A stretch of DNA of 6,749 bases, taken from contig VHDG01000221.1 in NCBI GenBank assembly GCA_016871475.1, positions 1-6,749 on the forward strand, written 5' to 3'. Each line of letters opens with the position of its first letter. Position 1 is the stretch's first letter. Positions 1-5,745 of the stretch are shown here, piece by piece. The translations under genes and the position numbers were made by a program. Under the pieces are notes generated by a model that was not told the DNA's origin, did not search any database, and saw only the letters and a list, made by a program, of their open reading frames with translations. Origin of the DNA: Verrucomicrobiota bacterium (GTDB lineage: Bacteria > Verrucomicrobiota > Verrucomicrobiia > Limisphaerales > UBA11320).

Positions 1-114
1 CATCCCGACCGCGCCGTCATCGTCGTCACGCACGACAGCCGTGTTTACCACTTCGCCGACACCATCGCCCACATGGATGATGGAAAGATCCTTCGCACCG
101 AGAAATTCAATTGA
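1..114 (+). CDS. ABC transporter ATP-binding protein, C-terminal end (partial)
   Basis: The first 37 codons of the window are the end of an ABC-transporter ATPase. They read from base 1 in frame 1 to a TGA at 112-114, and the gene start lies outside the window. Seen directly: a beta strand ending in VIVVTHD, which carries the H-loop histidine (residue 11 of the fragment), followed by a helix (RVYHFADTIAHM) and the closing turn MDDGKI. In this family the H-loop histidine contacts the gamma-phosphate of ATP. The wording THDSRVYHFADTI is closest to ATPases of the MacB/DevA export type. Only 10 bp separate it from the adaptor gene, so the two are very probably co-transcribed. The ATPase would drive export through the HlyD-type adaptor and NodT-type channel encoded next. 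Walker A, Walker B and the permease cannot be seen. Confidence 0.85.
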   Translation, partial: HPDRAVIVVTHDSRVYHFADTIAHMDDGKILRTEKFN

Positions 115-124
115 TCCTGGTCCC

Positions 125-1132
125 ATGAAAAACTTCATCCTTCCGATCAGCGCCGTGGTGGTGCTCACGCTTGCCACCGTTTCCATCGTGCGCACCCAGC
201 CAAGCCGTACGCTCTCGGAGCCGCCGATTGCGCCGCCCCGCGCCACCTTTGCCGAACGCGTCGTCGCCGTTGGTCTGATCGAAGCGAGTTCCGAGAACAT
301 CTCCCTTAGCGCGCACTTGCCCGGGGTGGTGGAAAAGGTGCTGGTCACCGTGGGTCAGGATGTGCGCGCCGGTGAACCACTCGTGAAGCTCGACACCCGC
401 GCGCTCGCTGCCCAGCTCGCCGAACGCCGCAGCGATTTGGTGACGCGCCAGGCCGGAGTGACCACCGCAAATGCAAATGCCCGCACCGCGCGCGCCACGC
501 TCGCCGATGTTCAGCGGAATCTCCGTATTGCCGAAGCTGTCGCTGACCCGCGCAGCATCAGCGTCGAGGAACTCTCCCGTCGACGAAGCGCCGTCGAAAT
601 CGCCGAGGCGAACGTGTTCGCGGCGGACGCTCAAATCGCGGCAGCTCAGGCGGGTGTTGCTGCCGCGGAGGCAGCCATTGGGGCCGTGGAAACTGAGTTG
701 GCCCGCAGCACAATCCTGGCCCCGATCGACGGGCGCATTCTGCAACTGCGAATCCGGCCTGGCGAGTTCGCCCCCGCCGGGGTGACGGCCCAGGCGTGGC
801 TGATGCTGGGTGCCGTCGATCCGCTCCATGTTCGCGTGGACGTGGACGAGCACGAGGCCTGGCGCGTCAAGCCGTCGGCCGGCGCGGTGGCGCAGGTGCG
901 CGGCAATGCGAACCTGAGCACCCCGCTGCGCTTCGTTCGTTTCGAACCTTATGTGGTGCCCAAGACGTCGCTCACCGGGGCGAGCAACGAGCGCGTGGAC
1001 ACGCGTGTGATGCAGGCGATCTATCGGATCGAGCGGGTTGATCTCCCCCTGTTCGTCGGCCAGCAGATGGACGTCTTCATCGATGCGGGCGGACTGCAAA
1101 CGGCGATGCATAACCAGCAAGGCCAACCATGA
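125..1132 (+). CDS. HlyD-family efflux adaptor (membrane fusion protein) of an ABC exporter
   Basis: A 335-residue periplasmic adaptor. It would link the inner-membrane ABC pump to the outer-membrane channel. The ATG at 125 is chosen because it follows the ATPase stop by 10 bp and starts directly into an N-terminal membrane anchor (residues about 4-22, ILPISAVVVLTLATVSIV); the frame is open upstream to 41, but that part overlaps the ATPase. Domain order: anchor; first half of the lipoyl/barrel-sandwich domain (about 55-95, with PGVVEKVLVTVGQDVRAGEPL); a long alanine- and arginine-rich helical hairpin (about 93-192); second lipoyl half (about 196-214, ILAPIDGRILQLRIRPGEF); then a beta-barrel domain (about 225-260). 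The layout resembles DevB/MacA-like adaptors. There is no convincing Shine-Dalgarno sequence, so translation may be coupled to the ATPase gene. The exported substrate cannot be told. Confidence 0.9.
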   Translation: MKNFILPISAVVVLTLATVSIVRTQPSRTLSEPPIAPPRATFAERVVAVGLIEASSENISLSAHLPGVVEKVLVTVGQDVRAGEPLVKLDTRALAAQLAERRSDLVTRQAGVTTANANARTARATLADVQRNLRIAEAVADPRSISVEELSRRRSAVEIAEANVFAADAQIAAAQAGVAAAEAAIGAVETELARSTILAPIDGRILQLRIRPGEFAPAGVTAQAWLMLGAVDPLHVRVDVDEHEAWRVKPSAGAVAQVRGNANLSTPLRFVRFEPYVVPKTSLTGASNERVDTRVMQAIYRIERVDLPLFVGQQMDVFIDAGGLQTAMHNQQGQP

Positions 1133-2766
1133 ACATCCCCAATGAGTTTCAGCCGCTACCGGTGGAACAGGTCGCGGCCCCGCGTCATCGCTTGTGCTTT
1201 TGGAGAACGTTCGCACCGGATCGGCAAACCGCCCCTCGTATTGTCTGGAGCCGCTTAACGAGCCTGTTCCTAGCTGGTGTGGTCGCCGCGGTCGTGACCG
1301 GCTGCAAGGTCGGACCAGACTACCAATCCCCCAACGCGTCCGTGCCCGGCCGGTACACCAGTCTGGGATTGGCTGCGTTATCCAATCTCACGAGCAGCGT
1401 CACGAGCAACGTCGTGGCCGATCCACTGGCGAGTTGGTGGACGCTCTTCAAAGATCCCACGCTGGAATCGTTGGTCGCGGACGCTGTCGCGGCGAATCAT
1501 GACGTGCGGCTTGCTCAGGCACGAGTGCGCGAGGCGCGGGCATTGCGAGGCGGCGCGCGTTCCTCGTTGTTTCCACAAGTGCACGGCAGCGCCGACTACC
1601 AGCGTTCGCGTTCGAGCGGAAGCACGTCTCAAGGCAAGTTGTCGAAGGCGACCGGCGCCGGGCTCACGCAGGACAATTGGCTTTCGGGGCTCGATCTCAG
1701 CTGGGAGATCGATGTCTTTGGTGGCAACCAGCGGGCGGTCGAGGCAGCGCAGGCTGGATTGGAGGCTGCCGCGGATCGGGTCAACGGGACCCGGATCACC
1801 GTGCTGGCTGAAGTGGGGCTGGGGTACCTTGATGTCCGCGGATTGCAGAAGCAGCTTGCGGTGGCCCGCGACAACCTGTTGGCGCAGGAGCAGACGCTGG
1901 CGTTGACTCGCGACCGTGCCCAGGCCGGCCTTGCGAACGAACTCGACAGCGCGCGCGCGGAGGCCCAGGTGGCCGCCACCGCCGCCCTGATTCCGCCCCT
2001 CGAGCAGGGAATGCTGAACGCGCAACATCGGCTGGCAACGTTACTGGGCAAGGTGCCCGGCGAGCTGGCGAAACGCCTGGAAGCAACCTCCCTGATCCCA
2101 GCTCCCGCCCCGACGATTCCTGTCGGCCTGCCTTCCGACCTGCTTCGCCGCCGTCCAGACATTCGGCGCGCCGAGCGCGAACTCGCCGCTGCCACGGCGC
2201 GGGTAGGCGTGGCGACTGCGGAGTTGTTCCCCAAGTTTTATCTGACCGGTGCGGCGGGCCTGCAAAGCATCGAGGCGAACGATTTCTTCGACGGGGGCAG
2301 CCGCTTCTGGTCGTTGGGTCCGAGTTTGCGCTGGCCGATCTTCAGCGCGGGACGCATTCGCCAGAAGATCCAGGTGGAGAACGCGCGCCAGGAACAGGCG
2401 GTCATCCTGTACGAACAGACGGTGCTCAAGTCCCTGGAGGAAGTCGAAAACGCGCTCGTGGCGTTCGGCAAGGAACAGGAGCGCCACCGGGAGCTGATCC
2501 GGGCGGAACAAGCGAGCCGCCGGGCGGTCACGCTCGCCAGCGATCAGTTTCGTAGCGGCCTCGTGGATTTCCTGAGCGTGCTGGAGGCCCAACGCACGCA
2601 GTTCGCCGCCCAGGAACAACTGGTTCGCAGTGAACAGGCCCTGAGCCAGAACGCGGTTCGATTGTACCAGGCGCTGGGCGGAGGCTGGCATGGCTTGCAG
2701 TCGCCCAAATCACTGGTCGCAACGACCGCCAACCCACCATCGACCAAAGGCAGCAGCTCCCGCTGA
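1129..2766 (+). CDS. NodT/OprM-type outer-membrane efflux lipoprotein (channel component)
   Basis: A 545-residue outer-membrane factor that would form the trimeric exit channel of the tripartite pump. The ATG at 1129 overlaps the adaptor stop as ATGA and has an AAGG at 1119-1122 with a 6-base spacer. Seen: a hydrophobic segment (about 43-56) ending in a lipobox VTGC with Cys59, followed by KVGPDYQSP, the usual start of the mature NodT/OprM family; two OEP repeats (about 105-310 and 335-515); and the conserved block GLPSDLLRRRPDIRRAERE (333-351), followed by VATAELFPKFYLTGAAG and SLGPSLRWPIFSAGRIR. The second repeat ends with FLSVLEAQRT. Odd point: about 40 residues precede the hydrophobic core, long for a lipoprotein signal peptide. 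A TTG at 1192 would give a 37-residue signal, but it lacks a ribosome-binding site. The C-terminal 25 residues are low-complexity. Confidence 0.93.
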   Translation: MNIPNEFQPLPVEQVAAPRHRLCFWRTFAPDRQTAPRIVWSRLTSLFLAGVVAAVVTGCKVGPDYQSPNASVPGRYTSLGLAALSNLTSSVTSNVVADPLASWWTLFKDPTLESLVADAVAANHDVRLAQARVREARALRGGARSSLFPQVHGSADYQRSRSSGSTSQGKLSKATGAGLTQDNWLSGLDLSWEIDVFGGNQRAVEAAQAGLEAAADRVNGTRITVLAEVGLGYLDVRGLQKQLAVARDNLLAQEQTLALTRDRAQAGLANELDSARAEAQVAATAALIPPLEQGMLNAQHRLATLLGKVPGELAKRLEATSLIPAPAPTIPVGLPSDLLRRRPDIRRAERELAAATARVGVATAELFPKFYLTGAAGLQSIEANDFFDGGSRFWSLGPSLRWPIFSAGRIRQKIQVENARQEQAVILYEQTVLKSLEEVENALVAFGKEQERHRELIRAEQASRRAVTLASDQFRSGLVDFLSVLEAQRTQFAAQEQLVRSEQALSQNAVRLYQALGGGWHGLQSPKSLVATTANPPSTKGSSSR

Positions 2767-2793
2767 GTCCGAAGGTCCCGCAGTCTTTCGGAC
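2767..2793 (+). terminator. Possible hairpin terminator after the efflux operon
   Basis: Immediately after the stop of the outer-membrane factor, GTCCGAA (2767-2773) pairs perfectly with TTCGGAC (2787-2793) around a 13-base loop. There is no T run afterwards, so it is not a classical intrinsic terminator. It may simply protect the 3' end of the transcript or be part of a dispersed repeat. Confidence 0.3.
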
Positions 2794-2824
2794 CCGGGCG
2801 AGGCTACGGGGTGATGCGGAAACT

Positions 2825-2873
2825 GCAGAGTGCAGAGTGCGGAGTGCAGACTGCAGGCTGTAGACCGTAGGAG
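2825..2873. repeat. Degenerate heptanucleotide tandem repeat, GCAGAGT type (seven units)
   Basis: Seven contiguous 7-bp units can be read: GCAGAGT, GCAGAGT, GCGGAGT, GCAGACT, GCAGGCT, GTAGACC, GTAGGAG. The first units are nearly identical and the copies decay towards the right. The tract lies in the non-coding gap after the efflux operon. The period is exactly 7 bp, so copy-number changes would shift reading frames; this argues for a non-coding repeat. Confidence 0.8.
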
Positions 2874-2916
2874 AACGTCGTCCAGGTTGGGTCGTCCCGA
2901 TGCCGTCTTCCCCCCT

Positions 2917-2944
2917 GCAGCCTCCAGTCTCGAGCCTGTGATCT
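2917..2944. repeat. Second short heptamer tract, GCAGCCT type (four units)
   Basis: Four 7-bp units follow one another: GCAGCCT, CCAGTCT, CGAGCCT, GTGATCT. Read on the minus strand, this tract (AGGCTCG AGACTGG AGGCTGC) resembles the right half of the tract at 2825-2873, so the two form an imperfect inverted pair separated by about 43 bp. It ends 44 bp before the IS630 target site. Confidence 0.55.
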
Positions 2945-2987
2945 CCAACGACCACACCATGGACTTTTCTTTCGCACCGAGCCGTGT

Positions 2988-3020
2988 CTAGTGTAGTGTC
3001 CCTTAAATAACTACACATAT
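2988..3020. repeat. Left terminal inverted repeat of the IS630 element (with target CTA)
   Basis: A 33-bp sequence beginning CTAGTGTAGTGTCCC and ending CTACACATAT that matches the right end without mismatch on the opposite strand. The tip holds a small direct repeat TAGTG-TAGTG, so an inner TA (2994-2995) could also be proposed as the target. Symmetry continues outward to 2988, which favours the outer boundary. Confidence 0.92.
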
Positions 3021-4195
3021 CATTTGGGTGTTTTGTGGGGTTTCCGACGCGTGCACCCTGGTTGTACCTCCTCCAAACGACGACGGCATTTTTCATATTT
3101 CTCAAGCAGGGACTCTACCGAAGCGGTCCAAACGAAGGGGCAAGGTTTAGTGTTCCAGACCCTCATGAACTCATTGATTGCCCTCTCCAGGGCTTCCACA
3201 CTTCGAAAGGCTCCCCTTCTTACGGCTTTCTGGCTGAGCTCGGCAAACCATCGCTCAACCAGATTCAACCAACTCGAACTCGTAGGAATAAAGTGCAGTA
3301 CGAAGCGCGGATGCTTTTTCAACCATTGGCGTACATTGGGATGACTGTGCGTACCATAGTTGTCGAGAATCAGATGAAGGGATTTGCCGCCCGGAAACTC
3401 TTCATCCAATCTTCGGAGGAATCGCAGGAACTCTTGGTGACGATGGCGAGAGTAGCACTCTCCGATGACTTTCCCCTCTGCCATCTGAAGCGCGGCAAAG
3501 AGAGTGGTCGTACCGTGCCGCTTGTAATCCTGAGTATAGGTCCCGCATCGTCCGGGTTTGAGTGGTAAGCCGGGCTGTGTGCGATCCAAGGCCTGTATTT
3601 GGCTCTTTTCATCGACACAAAGCACGATCGCGTTCTGAGGAGGAGTGAGGTAAACGCCTACGACATCCGTGAGTTTTTCAACAAACTGAGGATCCCGGGA
3701 CAGTTTGAAAGTTTTGGTTCGATGTGGCTTAAGCTGATGATCCTGCCAAATGCGTTGGATCGTGTTCTTGCTCACCTTCTGAACCTCGGCCATGGACCGC
3801 GTGCTCCAGTGAGTCGCCCCTTTGGGTTTGGATTGAAGAGTCGCTTTTACAATGCGCGCGACATCCTTTCCTTTGAGCTTCGCTTTGCGTCCACGCCCTG
3901 GAGCAATATCCCATACACAGCCAATGCCTTGGTCGATGACCCTCCGGCGCCAGAGAGCGACGGTACGGCGTTGAATACACAGAGTTTCGGAAATCTCCTG
4001 GTCTTGCTTGCCCTCAGCGGCGAGGAGAAGCAAGCGTGAGCGCAGAACAACTTGTTGTGGAGTGGACCCTGCTTTGACCCACTGTTGGAGTCGGGTCACT
4101 TGATCTTTAACAAGGAAAACGGGAGGGGCTTTACGTGGCACCCCGATATCCTAATCAGCGCCGGAATATGTGTAGTTATTTAAGGGACACTACAC
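2991..4195 (-). mobile_element. Complete IS630-family insertion sequence (1205 bp)
   Basis: Positions 2988-3020 and 4166-4198 are 33-bp perfect inverted copies of each other. Each outermost tip reads CTAG. IS630-family elements insert at TA and duplicate it, and IS630 itself prefers CTAG targets. The simplest reading is therefore that TA (2989-2990 and 4196-4197) is the duplicated target, C and G are flanking bases of a CTAG site, and the element is 2991-4195. The single transposase gene fills almost the whole element on the minus strand. Perfect terminal repeats and an intact gene suggest a recent insertion. It lies inside an ankyrin-repeat gene. Confidence 0.92.
3020..4141 (-). CDS. IS630-family transposase (DDE, Tc1/mariner superfamily)
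   Basis: A 373-residue transposase that would cut out and reinsert the element at TA sites. The start is a GTG at 4139-4141: an in-frame TAG lies three codons upstream, and AGGA with a 7-base spacer precedes it. The N-terminal third holds a helix-turn-helix region (about 26-75, with ISETLCIQRRTVALWRRRV), then a second DNA-binding segment (about 85-140). The catalytic domain follows with Asp177 in VLCVDEKSQIQALDRTQP, Asp260 in LHLILDNYGTH and Glu296 in PTSSSWLNLVERWF. There are 35 residues between the second Asp and the Glu, the D35E spacing expected of this family. The C-terminus is basic (RRKPHKTPK). The TGA stop at 3020-3022 shares one base with the inner edge of the terminal repeat. No frameshift or internal stop is seen, so the enzyme is probably active. 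Confidence 0.95.
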   Translation of the reverse strand: MPRKAPPVFLVKDQVTRLQQWVKAGSTPQQVVLRSRLLLLAAEGKQDQEISETLCIQRRTVALWRRRVIDQGIGCVWDIAPGRGRKAKLKGKDVARIVKATLQSKPKGATHWSTRSMAEVQKVSKNTIQRIWQDHQLKPHRTKTFKLSRDPQFVEKLTDVVGVYLTPPQNAIVLCVDEKSQIQALDRTQPGLPLKPGRCGTYTQDYKRHGTTTLFAALQMAEGKVIGECYSRHRHQEFLRFLRRLDEEFPGGKSLHLILDNYGTHSHPNVRQWLKKHPRFVLHFIPTSSSWLNLVERWFAELSQKAVRRGAFRSVEALERAINEFMRVWNTKPCPFVWTASVESLLEKYEKCRRRLEEVQPGCTRRKPHKTPK

Positions 4196-4198
4196 TAG
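4166..4198. repeat. Right terminal inverted repeat of the IS630 element (with target TAG)
   Basis: The exact inverse of 2988-3020. It lies upstream of the transposase gene, so its AT-rich TTAAATAA core is the likely location of the transposase promoter, though I see no clear -35/-10 pair. It also supplies the premature stop codon of the interrupted ankyrin gene. Confidence 0.92.
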
Positions 4199-4468
4199 CA
4201 GGGCCTGGACAACTGGAAGTTTCTGGTCACGCGCAGCGAAATGGAGAGGCGTCCACTTTTGACCAGCATCAGCGGCGTTTGGATTCGCGCCATTCAGCAC
4301 GAGAAAGCGAACCATGGCCGAATCAGCATCGCTCGCCAAAACTGCATGCATAAGCGGTGTCCGGCCGTCTTCGTCCACGGAGTTTAGGTTCGCGCCGTGG
4401 GCGACTGCTTGTCGCAGTCCATCGAAGTCTTTTCGGTAGTCCAGTTGGATAACGTGTTCGCTGTTCAT
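4190..4468 (-). pseudogene. Ankyrin-repeat protein, N-terminal part, interrupted by the IS630 element
   Basis: The reading frame gives 92 residues from the ATG at 4466-4468; an in-frame TTG at 4474 is an alternative start. Ankyrin repeats are clear: an imperfect first repeat (about 12-31), a complete second repeat with DEDGRTPLMHAVLASDADS and MVRFLVLNGANPNAAD, and the start of a third with KWTPLHFAARDQKLPVVQALL. The protein stops in the middle of this repeat. Codon 91 (CTA) contains the TA insertion point, and the last Val codon and TAG stop come from the IS630 terminal repeat. Small soluble ankyrin proteins of this type are usually around 150 residues, so roughly the last third to half is missing. 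No ankyrin coding is recognisable on the other side of the element. No signal peptide is seen. Ankyrin domains bind other proteins; the partner is unknown. Confidence 0.85.
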
Positions 4469-4647
4469 GCTCAACCACCGGGTTTCTCGAATCTATGGCC
4501 TAAATTATTAGCAGGTTTCTGGATCTGAAACCACGAACAGTATTCTGCTTTAGGCGTGACTCGGACGCTTCCCGCTCCGGGTCTTCATTGATCGAGAGCC
4601 AACAAGTTTGGACATCCGCCGGACTATAAGTTCGCAAAGCCAGCACG
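4469..4647. other. Non-coding gap with one small hairpin
   Basis: I see no supportable gene here. The only notable structure is a perfect 6-bp hairpin, GGTTTC (4514-4519) with GAAACC (4527-4532), around a 7-base loop. This stretch would be the 5' region of the ankyrin gene on the minus strand. An AT-rich patch (about 4500-4511) could hold its -10 element, but no -35 match is convincing. Confidence 0.4.
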
Positions 4648-4681
4648 CAACTCATCACGCCACTCGTGACTCATCACTCAT
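4648..4681. repeat. Heptanucleotide tandem repeat, CACTCAT type, left part
   Basis: The units CACTCGT (4661-4667), GACTCAT (4668-4674) and CACTCAT (4675-4681) are contiguous. A more diverged copy (CAACTCAT then CACGC) lies to the left, two bases out of register. The IS3 element begins at the right edge, and the same repeat resumes on its far side at 6120 with the same unit. Confidence 0.8.
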
Positions 4682-4708
4682 GGTCAAGTCCTGAAAATAA
4701 TTTGGTAC
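4681..4708. repeat. IS3 inverted repeat, transposase 3' end
   Basis: Starts TGGTCAAGTCCTGAAAAT and ends TTGGTAC. It pairs with the end at 6094-6121, with the cores GTCCTGAAA and TTGGTAC conserved and the intervening bases differing by small gaps. Confidence 0.7.
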
Positions 4709-4733
4709 TTCTTGCTTCCGCGAAGCGGCACTT

Positions 4734-4837
4734 CGGAATGGTCGGCGCCTGGGATAAGCGCCGATAGGAGACGAGCGTGCGAGCCTGAGCTCGCGTCTCC
4801 TATCGTGCGCAAAGGGGCCCAGGCGCCGGTCATTCCG
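4734..4837. repeat. Nested 104-nt palindrome in the 3' tail of the IS3 element
   Basis: Three stacked stems can be read. The outer arms 4734-4753 and 4818-4837 match over 20 nt with two mismatches, both of which become G-T pairs. The middle arms GATAGGAGAC (4763-4772) and GTCTCCTATC (4795-4804) match perfectly and are extended by GCGC (4758-4761 with 4807-4810). The inner hairpin is GCGAGC-CTGA-GCTCGC (4779-4794). It lies after orfB and could act as a transcript terminator or 3' stabiliser, or it may be a separate REP/MITE-like insertion. Confidence 0.85.
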
Positions 4838-4839
4838 CA

Positions 4840-4856
4840 GGGGGGGACCGGGGGGG
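4840..4856 (+). other. Putative G-quadruplex motif (two G7 runs)
   Basis: Two runs of seven G separated by ACC. Each run can supply two G3 tracts with a one-base loop, so the plus strand satisfies a G3-N1-G3-N3-G3-N1-G3 pattern. It lies between the palindrome and the orfB stop, 13 bp from the stop codon; on the transposase-sense strand it is C-rich. Confidence 0.45.
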
Positions 4857-4869
4857 ATCGTCGCGCGAT

Positions 4870-5745
4870 TCAGGCCTGGTGCACCTGCTCCGGAGTCTTC
4901 AGGTCCAGGAATGTGTGGGGGCGTCGGCAATTGTAGAGCGCGATGGCTCGTGTGCACGCCTGCCGAGCTTGCCGGTGCGTGGTGAACCCCACATCGAGCC
5001 AGTACTCTTGCTTGAGTATCCCGTTGAGCCGTTCCGCGACGGAGTTCTCCGCACTGTGATTTCGCTCCGTCATGCTCAGGCGCAACCCCGCCTGCTTCAC
5101 CCGCTCGACGAAGGCGTGCGATGCATACTGGCATCCCCGATCGGAATGATGGATTGGCTTTTCCTTGGGCCGGAGGCTTTTGAGGGCCATCTCGAAGGCC
5201 TGCAGGACAATCTTTGCCTCAAGCGTAGCTCCCAGGTGAAACCCCACGATCTTGCGCGAGTAAAGATCGAGCATGAGCTCCAAATACAGGAATCCCTCGT
5301 CGGTGCGAATGTAGGTGATGTCCGCCACCCAGACCTCATTGCGGCGACGCACACAGCGTCTTTTGATGAGGTTCTTAAACACCGGCAACGCAGGGTCAAA
5401 TCGCGTGGTTTTAGGCCATTCCGATGGCCTTCGCTCCACCAGCATCCCCGCCTTCTTCAGCTCGGCAAAGAACCGATCTCGGCCCAACTTCACCCGGGCC
5501 TTCTTCAGCTCAGGCCCAATCAGATAGTAGAGCTTGCGCCCGCCCAGTCTGGGTTGTTCCCGGCGCTGGGCTCGCACCAAATCCAAGACCAGCTTTAAGT
5601 CCACGTCCCGGCGCTGACGCCCTCGTCGCCGGGCGTAGTAGTTCTGGGGCGTCATTCCCACCCTGCGGCAGACCGCCAACACCGTCAGCTGCGGTTGGGC
5701 TTGAATCGCCCGGCGTGCGGCCTGCCATCCTGCTTTTTTCTCCAC
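4870..5745 (-). CDS. IS3-family transposase OrfB (DDE catalytic subunit)
   Basis: The 291-residue frame opens with a GTG at 5743-5745, but the natural product is probably made mainly by frameshifting from orfA, giving a fused protein of about 405 residues. The N-terminal part holds a helix-turn-helix-like region (about 10-42) and an HTH_21-like segment (about 50-105, with LGGRKLYYLI). The integrase core has Asp142 in VWVADITYI, Asp202 in HHSDRGCQYAS and Glu238 in ENSVAERLNGILKQEY. There are 35 residues between the last two, and a Lys (245) follows the Glu by seven, both hallmarks of IS3 transposases. The C-terminal YNCRRPHTFLDLKTPEQVH is the usual family tail. No stop or disruption is seen. 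The TGA is at 4870-4872. Confidence 0.93.
   Translation of the reverse strand: MEKKAGWQAARRAIQAQPQLTVLAVCRRVGMTPQNYYARRRGRQRRDVDLKLVLDLVRAQRREQPRLGGRKLYYLIGPELKKARVKLGRDRFFAELKKAGMLVERRPSEWPKTTRFDPALPVFKNLIKRRCVRRRNEVWVADITYIRTDEGFLYLELMLDLYSRKIVGFHLGATLEAKIVLQAFEMALKSLRPKEKPIHHSDRGCQYASHAFVERVKQAGLRLSMTERNHSAENSVAERLNGILKQEYWLDVGFTTHRQARQACTRAIALYNCRRPHTFLDLKTPEQVHQA

Noticed and set aside
107..1216. Long minus-strand open frame (369 residues)
   Set aside because: It is antisense to the adaptor gene. Its composition is the usual histidine/arginine-rich shadow of GC-rich coding DNA, and it has no recognisable domain.
2971..2982. Match of TTCGCACCGAG near the left IS630 flank to the end of the ATPase gene (about 91-101)
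   Set aside because: Only 11 bp with no extension on either side; not convincing as a duplication scar.
2710..3105. Minus-strand frame of 131 residues across the left IS630 end
   Set aside because: Its start lies inside the element and is created by the insertion. The part left of 2988 is treated as the possible continuation of the ankyrin frame, not as a gene.
4550..4615. Small minus-strand frame of 21 residues starting MSKLVG
   Set aside because: Too short, with no ribosome-binding site, no known match and nothing to separate it from chance.
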